From: Sphingomonadaceae bacterium
GTDB lineage: Bacteria > Pseudomonadota > Alphaproteobacteria > Sphingomonadales > Sphingomonadaceae
DNA: 64,000 nucleotides
Assembly (NCBI GenBank): GCA_024236195.1
Contig: JACKKZ010000003.1
Location: 496,001 to 560,000, forward strand
Direction: 5' to 3'
In this document: positions 25,004 to 33,549 of the stretch, piece after piece
Position numbering within the stretch: the stretch's first letter is position 1
Layout: each line of letters starts with the position of its first letter
The notes under the pieces: model-generated
Databases searched by the model: none
Told to the model about the DNA's origin: nothing
Seen by the model: only the letters and a program-made list of their open reading frames with translations
Position numbers and translations under genes: made by a program

Positions 25004-25828
25004 ATGGCAACTCGATTAAGTTCTCCAGCCGTGAGCACCAAAATTCTAATCCGAAGGCTCAACCTGGCGCTAACAGGGCTTGGCTTGGCCGTTTTCACTT
25101 TGCTGCTCGCTTATGTGAACTTCTCGTCTGACCAACTGGGCGTTCACCTCAAGGACATTGTCGTGTCGCAGACCAGCGAACAGGTTTCGGACGCTCTTTC
25201 TGAAAGAGGTATCTACCTTGAGCCTCTTGAATCCGCACCGATTGGCAAGGCCTTGGCAAAGGGCCTTCGAACGAAGATGGACGAAATACAGCAAGGACTG
25301 GATGCGGGCCTGGATCGCATGGTTGCAAATGTGCTGGCTTCTGCCTGCAAGTTGGACTGTAACCGGCGCGAAGAAGCCGCCGCAGCGGTTCGTAGCTCCA
25401 TGGAAAGCTCGATTGTCAAATATGGCATGGCCTCGGACAAGATAGAGCAACTGATATTAGGCAAGTACGAGAAAGTGATCGGCGAGCTTCGCACCGACCT
25501 CAACATCTTTGCTGGAAGCAACGCTGCCCTGCTCGCCCTGTCTTTCGTGTTGTCATTGGTCAAACAGGGGGCTGCTCGCCATCTTCTGCCCATTTCCCTT
25601 GCTTTGACCTTATCAACGGCTCTGATGTCGATCTGGTATCTCTTGGGACAGAATTGGGCGATGACCGTGATCTTCAGCGAATATTGGGGGTGGGGTTATC
25701 CATTGGCGCAAGGCATCCTTGCCGCTCTCCTGCTGGACATTGCTTTCAATTCTGGACGCATAACTACGGAATTTTTCAACAGGATCCTCGATGCGATTGG
25801 TAGCTCAATACAGCTTGTTCCCTGCTGA
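25004..25828 (+). CDS. Hypothetical membrane protein
   Basis: A protein of about 274 residues. One N-terminal transmembrane helix (about 25-42), a soluble helical region of about 120 residues containing a C-x4-C pair (ASACKLDCNRREE), then two or three further hydrophobic segments (LLALSFVLSL, ISLALTLSTALMSIWYLL, GILAALLLDIAF). No family recognised. ATG 25004 and GTG 25031 are both plausible starts. It stands alone between the HTH operon and the VOC gene. Confidence 0.65.
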   Translation: MATRLSSPAVSTKILIRRLNLALTGLGLAVFTLLLAYVNFSSDQLGVHLKDIVVSQTSEQVSDALSERGIYLEPLESAPIGKALAKGLRTKMDEIQQGLDAGLDRMVANVLASACKLDCNRREEAAAAVRSSMESSIVKYGMASDKIEQLILGKYEKVIGELRTDLNIFAGSNAALLALSFVLSLVKQGAARHLLPISLALTLSTALMSIWYLLGQNWAMTVIFSEYWGWGYPLAQGILAALLLDIAFNSGRITTEFFNRILDAIGSSIQLVPC

Positions 25829-25857
25829 TAGTTCCAAAATCCGCCGCCCAAGCCCCC

Positions 25858-26295
25858 TCACCAACTCCCGACATTCTCCATGCTCGCCCACGGCTCCTGC
25901 GGCGGCAGATGCCCGTCTTGCAGCAGCTCTACAGAAATCCCGTCGGGTGATTTGACGAAGGCCATGTGCCCGTCGCGCGGGGGGCGGTGGATGGGGTGGC
26001 CTGCGTCCTGCAGCCGCTGGCAGGTCTCGTAGATATTATCGACCCGATAGGCGAGGTGCCCGAAATTGCGGCCGCCGTCATATTCCTCCGGCGCGCTGCC
26101 ATCTTCGGGTGGCCAGTTATAGGTCAGTTCGACCTCGGCAATGCCCTCCTGCCCCGGAGCGGCCATGAAGATCAGCGTGAAGCGTGCGGCCTCCACATCG
26201 AAGCGCTTCACTTCCTCCAGCCCGATCAGCTTGAAGAAGGCAATCGTTGCCTCCGGATCGGTCACCCGGATCATTGTGTGGAGGTATTTCGTCAC
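25858..26295 (-). CDS. Glyoxalase I-like VOC protein
   Basis: A 145-residue VOC-fold protein resembling lactoylglutathione lyase. It starts TKYLHTMIRVTDPEATIAFF (first metal-ligand His6), and carries AEVELTYNW (Glu), NFGHLAYRVDNIYETC (His) and GISVELLQDG (Glu), so all four metal ligands of glyoxalase I are present. It would convert the methylglyoxal-glutathione hemithioacetal to lactoylglutathione. GTG 26295 is chosen as the start because GGAG lies 8 bases upstream and the family starts there. Confidence 0.88.
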   Translation of the reverse strand: MTKYLHTMIRVTDPEATIAFFKLIGLEEVKRFDVEAARFTLIFMAAPGQEGIAEVELTYNWPPEDGSAPEEYDGGRNFGHLAYRVDNIYETCQRLQDAGHPIHRPPRDGHMAFVKSPDGISVELLQDGHLPPQEPWASMENVGSW

Positions 26296-26387
26296 GCTAA
26301 AACTCCATTCGTCTCTATTCAAGCACAGTTCATCGACATGATGCTAGGTCACCTGCCGGCCAATCAGCGCTCGCAGGGATACAAGCT

Positions 26388-27143
26388 ATGACCGACCATA
26401 CCGATGAAACTGCCGCCCGTTCCACCCCTTTCTGGAAAGAACCGGGCTCTGGCAAGTGGCTGGCGAGTGCCGCCGTCCTCTCCGTCGGGCTGGTGATTGG
26501 CGGATATCTGCTGGGCGACGGGCTGGTGCGCGCCAAGGACGCGGATCGCTCCGTCACTGTGCGCGGGCTGGCAGAGCGGGATGTGACCGCAGACCTCGCC
26601 ACCTGGACGATCTCCTATTCCGCCACCTCCACCGATCTGCAGGCTGCCCAGAACGAAGTTGACGAGGATAGCAAGGCGATCACATCCTTCTTTTCGAAGA
26701 TCGGCTTCCCGGATGACGAATTGCAGCCGACCGGGATCAACGTGTCCTATTACACGGACAGCAATGGCGTGGGCCGTTATACGGTGCGCCAGCGGATGAC
26801 CTTGCGCACCAATGACATTGACCGGGCGCAGGCTGCGGTCAAACAGCAGGGCGACCTCGTGCGCCGGGGCGTGGTGGTGGAGGATGGCTCCGCCATGTCC
26901 TACACCTTTACCAAGCTCGATGCGATCAAGCCGGAAATGGTCGCCGCCGCGACCAAGGATGCGCGCGCCGCAGCCGAGCAATTTGCGGAAGATAGCGGCG
27001 CGAATGTCGGCTCCATCCGCCGCGCGACGCAGGGCTATTTCTCCATTGACGCGCGCGATGGCGATGGTGGTGGCTGGGGTGTGTCCGACACGCCGTTCAA
27101 GAAGGTTCGCGTGGTCACCACGGTCGATTTCATGCTCGACTGA
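26388..27143 (+). CDS. SIMPL-domain (DUF541) protein
   Basis: A 251-residue protein with an N-terminal membrane helix or uncleaved signal (about 20-42: WLASAAVLSVGLVIGGYLLGDGLV). A SIMPL domain follows: RSVTVRGLAERDVTADLATWTISYSA, ITSFFSKIGFPDDELQPTGINVSYY and the C-terminal AEQFAEDSGANVGSIRRATQG. The family is periplasmic or membrane-anchored, of uncertain role (some members respond to oxidative stress). It is convergent with the porin gene and shares a terminator region with it. Confidence 0.88.
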   Translation: MTDHTDETAARSTPFWKEPGSGKWLASAAVLSVGLVIGGYLLGDGLVRAKDADRSVTVRGLAERDVTADLATWTISYSATSTDLQAAQNEVDEDSKAITSFFSKIGFPDDELQPTGINVSYYTDSNGVGRYTVRQRMTLRTNDIDRAQAAVKQQGDLVRRGVVVEDGSAMSYTFTKLDAIKPEMVAAATKDARAAAEQFAEDSGANVGSIRRATQGYFSIDARDGDGGGWGVSDTPFKKVRVVTTVDFMLD

Positions 27144-27168
27144 CCGCCAATATCTCCAGACATGAAAA

Positions 27169-27196
27169 GGCCCGCCACGATTGCTCGGGGCGGGCC
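27169..27196 (-). terminator. Terminator of the TorF porin gene
   Basis: GGCCCGCC and GGCGGGCC form a perfect 8-bp GC stem with a 12-base loop. On the minus strand it is followed by TTTT. It lies 33 bases after the porin stop and 26 bases after the convergent SIMPL gene. Confidence 0.82.
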
Positions 27197-27228
27197 AGTT
27201 CATGCTCAGGTCGAAACCTGTCTGCTTC

Positions 27229-28122
27229 TTACATGCTGTAGCCCAGCGTGAAGAAGAAGCCTGCGTCAGTGAAGTCTTCGAAGGACGGGCCTTCGGTATC
27301 AACATAGTTGAAGCCCAGGCTCAGGCTGTCCGTGACGGCCCAGGATGCGCCCACGCCCCAGTCGAAGCTCTTGCCGCTTGCCTTGGTCGCGAACACGCCA
27401 TCGGTGTAGCCGAGGTGAGCGGTCAGCGAGATCGGGGTATTCGGGATAGCCGTTTCGAAATCGGTGTAGATGTAGAAATTGTCCTGGCTGCCCAGCGATG
27501 CCTGATCCCACGCATAGGCAACACCAAGGGTCGCATTGACCGGGCCGAGGTCGCCGCTGATCGAGGCATAGGGCTCGAAATAGTCGGAGTCGAAGCCCGG
27601 TACATCGCCGGTCGGGTAGATGTAGTAAAGCAGGCCGATATCGAAGCTGATGCCTTCGGAAATGTCGCCGCTCCAGCCGCCATAGACGTCCAGTTCAAGC
27701 TCGCCATAGGGCGAGCCGCCGGAAATCGAGGATGCCCAGGTGCCGACATAGAAGCCGCTGGAATGCGCGACGTCGATCCCGCCCTGCAGCGCAAAATCGC
27801 CGTCAGAGAAAGACACGCCGCGGAAACGATAATCGGTTACCAGCGCGACATTGCCGGAAATCTCAAACCCGCTTTCGCCGCCCATCTGGCTGGCGACTTC
27901 GGCTTCGACCGGCTGTGCAACGCGGGTCATGGTGATGGCACCAGTGTCCAGCGCCACGTCAGCAGCGGGTGCGTCAGCGGCAACCAGTTCGGCTGCAGCC
28001 ATTTCAACGTTCAGGATATCGCCTTCGACAGCGTTGTCGTCAGCAGCGAGAGCCGGGGTTGCAACGAATGCGGTACCAGCGAAAAGAGTTGCAGCGGTGA
28101 GGCCGCGAATGGACGTGAGCAT
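27229..28122 (-). CDS. TorF-family outer-membrane porin
   Basis: A 297-residue protein with a cleavable signal (MLTSIRGLTAATLFAGTAFVATPALA), a short acidic linker rich in Ala/Val/Asp, and a beta-barrel region matching the TIGR02001/TorF family: VALVTDYRFRGVSFSDGDFALQGG, GFYVGTWASSI, ELDVYGGWSGDI, and a C-terminal GYSM. It is acidic, as usual for such porins. AAGGAAGG 7 bases before the ATG supports the start. It is transcribed alone and terminated by the hairpin at 27169-27196. Confidence 0.88.
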   Translation of the reverse strand: MLTSIRGLTAATLFAGTAFVATPALAADDNAVEGDILNVEMAAAELVAADAPAADVALDTGAITMTRVAQPVEAEVASQMGGESGFEISGNVALVTDYRFRGVSFSDGDFALQGGIDVAHSSGFYVGTWASSISGGSPYGELELDVYGGWSGDISEGISFDIGLLYYIYPTGDVPGFDSDYFEPYASISGDLGPVNATLGVAYAWDQASLGSQDNFYIYTDFETAIPNTPISLTAHLGYTDGVFATKASGKSFDWGVGASWAVTDSLSLGFNYVDTEGPSFEDFTDAGFFFTLGYSM

Positions 28123-28382
28123 GAGAACCTTCCTTGTTCTTTATTGTGCTTCGTCCCTACCTGCCGCCCTGCCTGCCGCCTCTTTGATGTGCGATCTCGG
28201 TCAGGAACGACACAAACTTGCCTGCGAATGCTGCGCTGCACAAGAAAAATTATCGCATGCGCAAAAAGTGCCGTCATGTGTGGACTTTTTGCATCACACC
28301 AACCGTTCAGACAGTGGTCATGGATTGCCGCTAAGGGCCGGTGCGCCTATGTGCGCGATCCGAAAATGTAAGAGATAAAGAC

Positions 28383-29186
28383 GTGTTCAATTCCTTGCGC
28401 CAACTCTTCCGGAAAGGTCCGAAGCGCCCCAGCGCTGCGGTGCCGGCTGGTGAGCGCTATTATGTGGTCGGCGATATCCATGGGCGGCTCGACCTGTTTG
28501 ACGAGCTGGTCCACGCCATCCGGCAAGACGATCTGGACGCGCCGGATGCAGACACCACCATTATCCTGCTGGGCGACCTGGTTGATCGCGGGAAAGACAG
28601 CGCCGGGGTGATTGCCCGCGCCCGCGAATTGCAGGCCCGCCGCAAGGTGCGCATCCTGGCTGGCAATCATGAGGAAATGTTCCTCGATTCCTTCTCCGAT
28701 GTGGATGTGCTGCGCCATTTCCTGAAACATGGCGGGCGCGAGACGATCCTCAGCTATGGCCTCGACAAGCGGGTCTATAACAAGGCCACGCTGGAGGAAT
28801 TGCAGGAGCTGATGCACCAGGTCGTGCCGCAGCGCGATATCGACTTCATGCGTAGTTTCGAAGAGATGATCGTGATCGGCGATTACATCTTCGCCCATGC
28901 GGGGATTAATCCGGTGCTGCCACTGGAGCAGCAGAAGAGGCACGATTTGCTGTGGATCCGCGAGCCTTTCCTGCGCCATGCAGAGCCGCATCCCGGCCTG
29001 GTGGTGCATGGGCATACGATCGTTGACGATATCGAAGAGCACAGCAACCGCATCGCTATCGACACCGGGGCATTCCGGACTGGCCGCCTGACCGCACTTG
29101 TGCTGGAGGGTGACCAGCGCCGATATATCCAGACAGAAATCCGGGATGACATAATCGTGTCAAACCACAGGGATAATTTAGGATAA
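28383..29186 (+). CDS. PPP-type metallophosphoesterase (Ser/Thr phosphatase-like)
   Basis: A 267-residue calcineurin-like phosphatase with all PPP motifs in order: GDIHGRLD, GDLVDRGKDS, GNHEEMF, FAHAGINP and VVHGHTIVD. Such bacterial PPP enzymes dephosphorylate proteins or diadenosine tetraphosphate. GTG 28383 (VFNSLRQLF) is the likely start; in-frame codons upstream lack a family match. It precedes ugd by 69 bases in the same direction. Confidence 0.88.
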   Translation: MFNSLRQLFRKGPKRPSAAVPAGERYYVVGDIHGRLDLFDELVHAIRQDDLDAPDADTTIILLGDLVDRGKDSAGVIARARELQARRKVRILAGNHEEMFLDSFSDVDVLRHFLKHGGRETILSYGLDKRVYNKATLEELQELMHQVVPQRDIDFMRSFEEMIVIGDYIFAHAGINPVLPLEQQKRHDLLWIREPFLRHAEPHPGLVVHGHTIVDDIEEHSNRIAIDTGAFRTGRLTALVLEGDQRRYIQTEIRDDIIVSNHRDNLG

Positions 29187-29255
29187 TTGCGCTAAGGGCC
29201 GCCCAACGGGTCGCCCGGCGTATTGGGGCACCACAAACAGAGGGTTAGCTTCGCA

Positions 29256-30572
29256 ATGAAGATCGCAATGGTTGGTTCGGGCTATGTCGGCCTGGTTTCG
29301 GGTGCCTGTTTCGCCGATTTCGGCCACGATGTCGTCTGCATCGACAAGGACCAGTCGAAGATTGACCGGCTGCATGATGGCGTGATGCCGATCTATGAGC
29401 CGGGCCTCGCCGAACTGGTCGGCAGCAATGTGAAGGCGGGCCGCCTGTCCTTCACCACCAGCCTTGCCGAAGGGATCAAGGACGCCAGCGCCATCTTCAT
29501 CGCGGTCGGCACGCCCAGCCGCCGCGGCGATGGCCATGCGGACCTTTCCTTCGTCTATGCCGTGGCCAAGGAAGTGGGTGAAGCGCTGGCGAATGACGCC
29601 GTCGTGGTCACCAAATCCACCGTCCCCGTCACCACGGGCGACGAAGTGGAGCGCATTTTGCGCGAAGCAGGCGCGATGGACCGGCATCAGGTTTCCGTTG
29701 TCTCCAACCCCGAATTCCTGCGTGAAGGCGCGGCGATTGGCGACTTCAAGCGCCCTGACCGGATCGTGATCGGTGCGGAGGATGATTTCGGCCGCGAGGT
29801 CATGCGCGAAGTCTATCGCCCGCTGTTCCTCAATGAATCGCCGATCCTGTTCACCAGCCGCCGCAGCGCGGAGCTGATCAAATATGCCGCCAATGCCTTC
29901 CTCGCGACCAAGATCACTTTCATCAACGAAATGGCGGATCTGTGCGAGAAAGTGGGTGCAAATGTGCAGGATGTGGCGCGCGGTATCGGCAGCGATGGCC
30001 GCATCGGCCCGAAATTCCTCAACGCCGGCCCCGGCTATGGCGGCAGCTGCTTCCCCAAGGACACGCTCGCCCTGCTCAAGACAGCCGAGGATTATGAAAG
30101 CCCCGTGCGCATTGTCGAGGCGGTGGTGAAAACCAACGACCACCGCAAACGCGCCATGGGCCGCAAGGTGCTCGACGCGCTGGGCGGGATGGACGCCGCG
30201 CGCGGCAAGAAAGTCGCCATGCTCGGCGTCACCTTCAAGCCGAACACAGATGATATGCGCGATTCCCCGGCCATCGCCATCGCGCAAACGCTGGTCGATG
30301 CCGGTGTGCAAGTGGCCGCCTATGACCCCGAAGGGATGGAACAGGCCAAACCGCTGATGCCCGAAGTGGAGATGGTCGACAGCCCCTACACCGCCATCGA
30401 AGGCGCAGACGCCGTCGCCATCGTCACCGAATGGGACGCCTTCCGCGCGCTCGATCTGGCGAGGGTGAAGGAACTGGCCAAGGCCCCGTTAATGGTAGAT
30501 TTGCGCAATATTTACAAACCGGAGGACGTACGCGCTGCCGGGTTTGAATACAGCAGCGTGGGGCGGGGTTGA
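29256..30572 (+). CDS. ugd: UDP-glucose 6-dehydrogenase
   Basis: A 438-residue enzyme oxidising UDP-glucose to UDP-glucuronate with two NAD+. The N-terminal Rossmann motif is GSGYVGLVSG, the catalytic cysteine is in GYGGSCFPKDTLAL (near residue 262), and FLNAGPG, LGVTFKPNTDDMRDSPA and IVTEWDAFR complete the signature. ATG 29256 (MKIAMVG) matches the family start. It supplies precursors for acidic polysaccharides; no polysaccharide cluster adjoins it. It marks the left edge of the low-GC accessory stretch. Confidence 0.96.
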   Translation: MKIAMVGSGYVGLVSGACFADFGHDVVCIDKDQSKIDRLHDGVMPIYEPGLAELVGSNVKAGRLSFTTSLAEGIKDASAIFIAVGTPSRRGDGHADLSFVYAVAKEVGEALANDAVVVTKSTVPVTTGDEVERILREAGAMDRHQVSVVSNPEFLREGAAIGDFKRPDRIVIGAEDDFGREVMREVYRPLFLNESPILFTSRRSAELIKYAANAFLATKITFINEMADLCEKVGANVQDVARGIGSDGRIGPKFLNAGPGYGGSCFPKDTLALLKTAEDYESPVRIVEAVVKTNDHRKRAMGRKVLDALGGMDAARGKKVAMLGVTFKPNTDDMRDSPAIAIAQTLVDAGVQVAAYDPEGMEQAKPLMPEVEMVDSPYTAIEGADAVAIVTEWDAFRALDLARVKELAKAPLMVDLRNIYKPEDVRAAGFEYSSVGRG

Positions 30573-30741
30573 GGGGGCAGTCCGGGCAAAATGTTTGCCA
30601 AGCGAATTTTCGAGTTTGAATTTGGGTTAACCAAATTGTCCCATTTTTGGATTTCCGGTATCAATTAAAACCGGTTGCCAAACCAACCTTTCGGCTGGCA
30701 TGGCGCCAGCCTTCCTTGGGGTTGGACGGAAGGAAACTGGG

Positions 30742-30930
30742 TTGGTCGACAAGAAGCATATAGAGAAACCTGTTGAAGGTTCAGTCAAAGTGCTCGTGGA
30801 ATCTCTTGAGCATGATCTCGCGCTTGCGGACAAATTGGGTCTGCCATTGGCGGCTGCTCTCATCAATGATGCGCTGATAGTCTGCCAGCGGTCAATTGAC
30901 GATAAGGGCACTGACAAGATCGGTAATTAG
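30742..30930 (+). CDS. Hypothetical small soluble protein
   Basis: A 62-residue frame from TTG 30742, supported by AAGGAAACTGGG directly upstream. The peptide (MVDKKHIEKPVEGSVKVLVE...) is predicted helical and soluble, with no transmembrane segment and no recognised family. It is followed after 34 bases by the membrane-anchored LuxR-type protein, so the two may be cotranscribed. Coding status is plausible rather than certain. Confidence 0.5.
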   Translation: MVDKKHIEKPVEGSVKVLVESLEHDLALADKLGLPLAAALINDALIVCQRSIDDKGTDKIGN

Positions 30931-30964
30931 TTGTAAGTCGGTCTGCCTAGACAGGCGGACCAAA

Positions 30965-31537
30965 ATGGGTAGAGAATCGAAGACAAGTCAGGCCAAACCC
31001 TCTCTAAGCAAGAGGCAGCAACAAGTATTGGCCCTGATCGCCAAGCGGCTTACGCTCAAACAGATCGCGGCTGAGCTTGCGATTTCCGAATCCGCCATCA
31101 ACAAGCATATCCGCTCCCTGAAAGAAGCGCTCAATGTCAATTCGCTCGCCGAATTGGCCGAAATTCACAACACGAGAATGCTAGATGGCGCCCTAGATGG
31201 AGGGTGTAGAAAACCTGCAGGCAGAATTTCGACAGTTCTCGGCAATGAGTGGGATGTGTCACGAACCCTTCCGAACGATTCGGAGTATATTGCATTTGCA
31301 GATTCCAGCGCACCTGCACTGGATGGACCTCTGCAGTTCGGCAACAACTACCGCGTGGTTCCGAGGTGGCTCGATGGCAGGAATCCTGTTTTCGCACGTC
31401 TCGCTGCAATGTTGCTCATTTCCACGAGCATACTGGTTTTGTTGGTCACGGCACTAACGGCAGCCAAAGTTGTCAGCGAAGAAGTGTCCAGCAGCCCTGC
31501 CAACCTCGCTTTGGAAGCAAATAAGTCAGCCGACTGA
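30965..31537 (+). CDS. LuxR-type HTH protein with C-terminal membrane anchor
   Basis: A 190-residue protein with an N-terminal LuxR/GerE HTH (about 13-68: LSKRQQQVLALIAKRLTLKQIAAELAISES, INKHIRSLKEAL). A polar linker of about 75 residues follows, then one strongly hydrophobic helix (about 144-168, FARLAAMLLISTSILVLLVTAL) and a short C-terminal tail. There is no receiver or ligand-binding domain in front of the HTH. The topology suggests a DNA-binding domain tethered to the inner membrane with its tail in the periplasm. Target genes unknown. Confidence 0.78.
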   Translation: MGRESKTSQAKPSLSKRQQQVLALIAKRLTLKQIAAELAISESAINKHIRSLKEALNVNSLAELAEIHNTRMLDGALDGGCRKPAGRISTVLGNEWDVSRTLPNDSEYIAFADSSAPALDGPLQFGNNYRVVPRWLDGRNPVFARLAAMLLISTSILVLLVTALTAAKVVSEEVSSSPANLALEANKSAD

Positions 31538-31559
31538 GCATCGGCGTAGCGAGGACGCA

Positions 31560-31898
31560 ATGACCAATCGTATCAAGAAGGATGCTATTTCCATCCGGCA
31601 TCAGATTCGGGCAACTGAGACCCTTATGGATGAAGCCATGCTTGCTTCGGTCGAGCTCATGAAGCGCATGATTACAGCTCGCCAAAATCCGGATGTGTGC
31701 GTTCATGAAGGCCAGAAGGCTGTCATGCAGCTGATGGTAGCCCAGCAGCACATTGTCCAAGGCACGACCGACCTGTTTCGTGTCCACGACGAGCTGACCT
31801 CTACTGCCCGGACGGTCGGCATCCTCGATGAGCCCAATTCGACACCTAGCACTGGCTTTACCGAGGCCGACAACATTATTGGTAGGGTCACAGCCTAG
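31560..31898 (+). CDS. Hypothetical helical protein
   Basis: A 112-residue protein, 22 bases after the LuxR-type gene. Residues 1 to about 90 look continuously helical with heptad-like hydrophobic spacing (IRHQIRATETLMDEAMLASVELMKRMI, AVMQLMVAQQHIVQG); the C-terminus is polar and probably flexible. No family recognised. Neighbour spacing suggests it belongs to the same operon as the two genes before it. Confidence 0.62.
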   Translation: MTNRIKKDAISIRHQIRATETLMDEAMLASVELMKRMITARQNPDVCVHEGQKAVMQLMVAQQHIVQGTTDLFRVHDELTSTARTVGILDEPNSTPSTGFTEADNIIGRVTA

Positions 31899-31933
31899 TC
31901 CGGGGCTGCCCTCCTCCATTCCAGGGGCACAGA

Positions 31934-32398
31934 TTGGAATTCATTCTTGCCGTAAAGCCGTACGCCCAGCTTTCTCTGGTTGTCGCCTTGGTTGTTCTTG
32001 CTTGGAAAACCGGGGCGGGGCCAGAGAAGGCCAGCGCACTCACCTTGTTTTGTCAAGCACCGGCTGATTGGCTTTATCATTTTGCGGCTGGAAGCGGCAC
32101 TATCTGGTATCAGATTGACATTGGTCACACAATAATTGACCTCGTGACAACTGCTTCATTCATAATAATAGCCATACATGCCAACAGATTATACACAATA
32201 TTTTTGGCTTCACTGCAGATTATTGCGCTTTCTTCCCACATAATCATGATTTTATCCGATGAAATTGCAGCGCTTTCATATTCAATCATTTCAATATCCC
32301 CATCCTACCTGCAAATTGTCGTTCTAGGCGTAGGAATATTTCTTCACTTGAAGAGGAAATCCACATGCGGCCCCTACCCCTCATGGATAAATTTGTAG
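31934..32398 (+). CDS. Hypothetical four-helix membrane protein (AT-rich)
   Basis: A 154-residue protein with about four transmembrane segments (roughly 8-24, 64-82, 86-107 and 110-137). TTG 31934 is the likely start, with AGGGG ahead of it. The second half is strongly AT-rich, unlike the rest of the window. Its 3' end overlaps the start of the JAB protein by 34 bases in another frame, implying coupled translation. No family recognised. Confidence 0.6.
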   Translation: MEFILAVKPYAQLSLVVALVVLAWKTGAGPEKASALTLFCQAPADWLYHFAAGSGTIWYQIDIGHTIIDLVTTASFIIIAIHANRLYTIFLASLQIIALSSHIIMILSDEIAALSYSIISISPSYLQIVVLGVGIFLHLKRKSTCGPYPSWINL

Positions 32399-32961
32399 CC
32401 TGGATCAGGGTATATCTGATCTTCCCGTTTCTCCGACGGTGGATCGAATATGGAGACCAGCCTTTTGAATTGGAAATTTCTGAATCAAATTGCAAACTTA
32501 GTGGAATTAAAAAATATACCCCGAAATATTCGAATTATAAATACCACCCACCAATATCAATTAGCGAACATCAAAATAATATAAAACAGCCAAATTCAGA
32601 AAAATTCATTGAATTTTTGATTGGGCTCAACGAAGATAAATCGGGAGAATTTCTTTTCATTCTTCACTTTGACATCATTGGCAATTTCTGTGGGATTTTG
32701 TCATTTGGGCCAGGACAAGAGGACGGCATTCGGATCAAGGCAAGTGACATATTCTCTTACGCCTTCGACCGCCGGGTATGGAGCATACTTGTAGTGCACA
32801 CTCATCCTGCGGGCGACCCTACACCAAGCCAGCAGGATATGAAGGCGACACTGCAGCTCGACGAAGCTGCTCGCCGTCTAAATTGCAGATTGTACGATCA
32901 CATCATCGTCGGCGAAAAATCCATTTTCAGCATAAGATCAGGAGAAACCTATGAAGCTTGA
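32365..32961 (+). CDS. RadC-like JAB/JAMM metalloprotein
   Basis: A 198-residue protein whose C-terminal half (about 90-198) is a RadC-type JAB domain. The metal site HxH-x7-SxxD is complete: His145, His147, Ser155 and Asp158 in VVHTHPAGDPTPSQQD; Glu95 is a candidate for the catalytic glutamate, and LYDHIIVG follows as in RadC. The helix-hairpin-helix part of RadC is missing; instead there is a hydrophobic, Trp-rich N-terminus and a Lys/Asn/Tyr-rich linker. GAGGAAA 8 bases before ATG 32365 supports the start. Activity unproven. The gene is very AT-rich, a sign of recent transfer. Confidence 0.78.
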   Translation: MRPLPLMDKFVAWIRVYLIFPFLRRWIEYGDQPFELEISESNCKLSGIKKYTPKYSNYKYHPPISISEHQNNIKQPNSEKFIEFLIGLNEDKSGEFLFILHFDIIGNFCGILSFGPGQEDGIRIKASDIFSYAFDRRVWSILVVHTHPAGDPTPSQQDMKATLQLDEAARRLNCRLYDHIIVGEKSIFSIRSGETYEA

Positions 32962-33517
32962 ACAACTGGGGACCGCCGCCAGCTTGCGGGTTATCGGCCA
33001 GATCTTGACCAAAATCGCAGACAGAGTCGCTACAGAACAAGAGGGCATTCAGTTAAGCGCGTTTGTCGATTCGGGTTTTGCTCCGAGCTTGGGGCATCAA
33101 TGCAGCCCACTCTTGGCCAGCCTTGCTAATGCTGAATATCAACAGCGACGAGACCGTGAGAAATTCTTTGAAGCCGACTTGCTGGGCGAACCTGCTTGGG
33201 ACATCCTGCTTGATCTTTTTGTTCAGGAAGCACGAGACAAAAAGACCAGCGTCACTTCCGCCTGCATCGCATCGGGTGCTGCACCGACAACCGCGCTACG
33301 CTACATCGAAATGCTGGTGCAAAAAGGGTTGGTAGAGAAAGTACCTTCTACCACTGATAGCCGTGTGACATTTGTTAGACTGACGAGCGCTTCACGTAAG
33401 ACAATGACAGCGTACCTCGCGCGACAGTTGGCCCATAGCGAAAATTCCGAAAAGGTGGACGATGTCATTGAAGAGGCAATAGATCCAACGCTCCTGTCAG
33501 CTTTTGGGTTTGAGTAA
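32951..33517 (+). CDS. MarR-like winged-helix regulator
   Basis: A 188-residue protein. Residues about 80-155 form a winged helix of the MarR type (AWDILLDLFVQEARDKKTS, ACIASGAAPTTALRYIEMLVQKGLVEKV, DSRVTFVRLT); the N-terminal 75 residues are helical and of unknown function. It overlaps the JAB gene by 11 bases, so the two are probably coupled. It is a candidate regulator of the islet. Confidence 0.75.
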   Translation: MKLEQLGTAASLRVIGQILTKIADRVATEQEGIQLSAFVDSGFAPSLGHQCSPLLASLANAEYQQRRDREKFFEADLLGEPAWDILLDLFVQEARDKKTSVTSACIASGAAPTTALRYIEMLVQKGLVEKVPSTTDSRVTFVRLTSASRKTMTAYLARQLAHSENSEKVDDVIEEAIDPTLLSAFGFE

Positions 33518-33549
33518 GATCGTCCCACTACCTGAACTCGCACGCCCCC

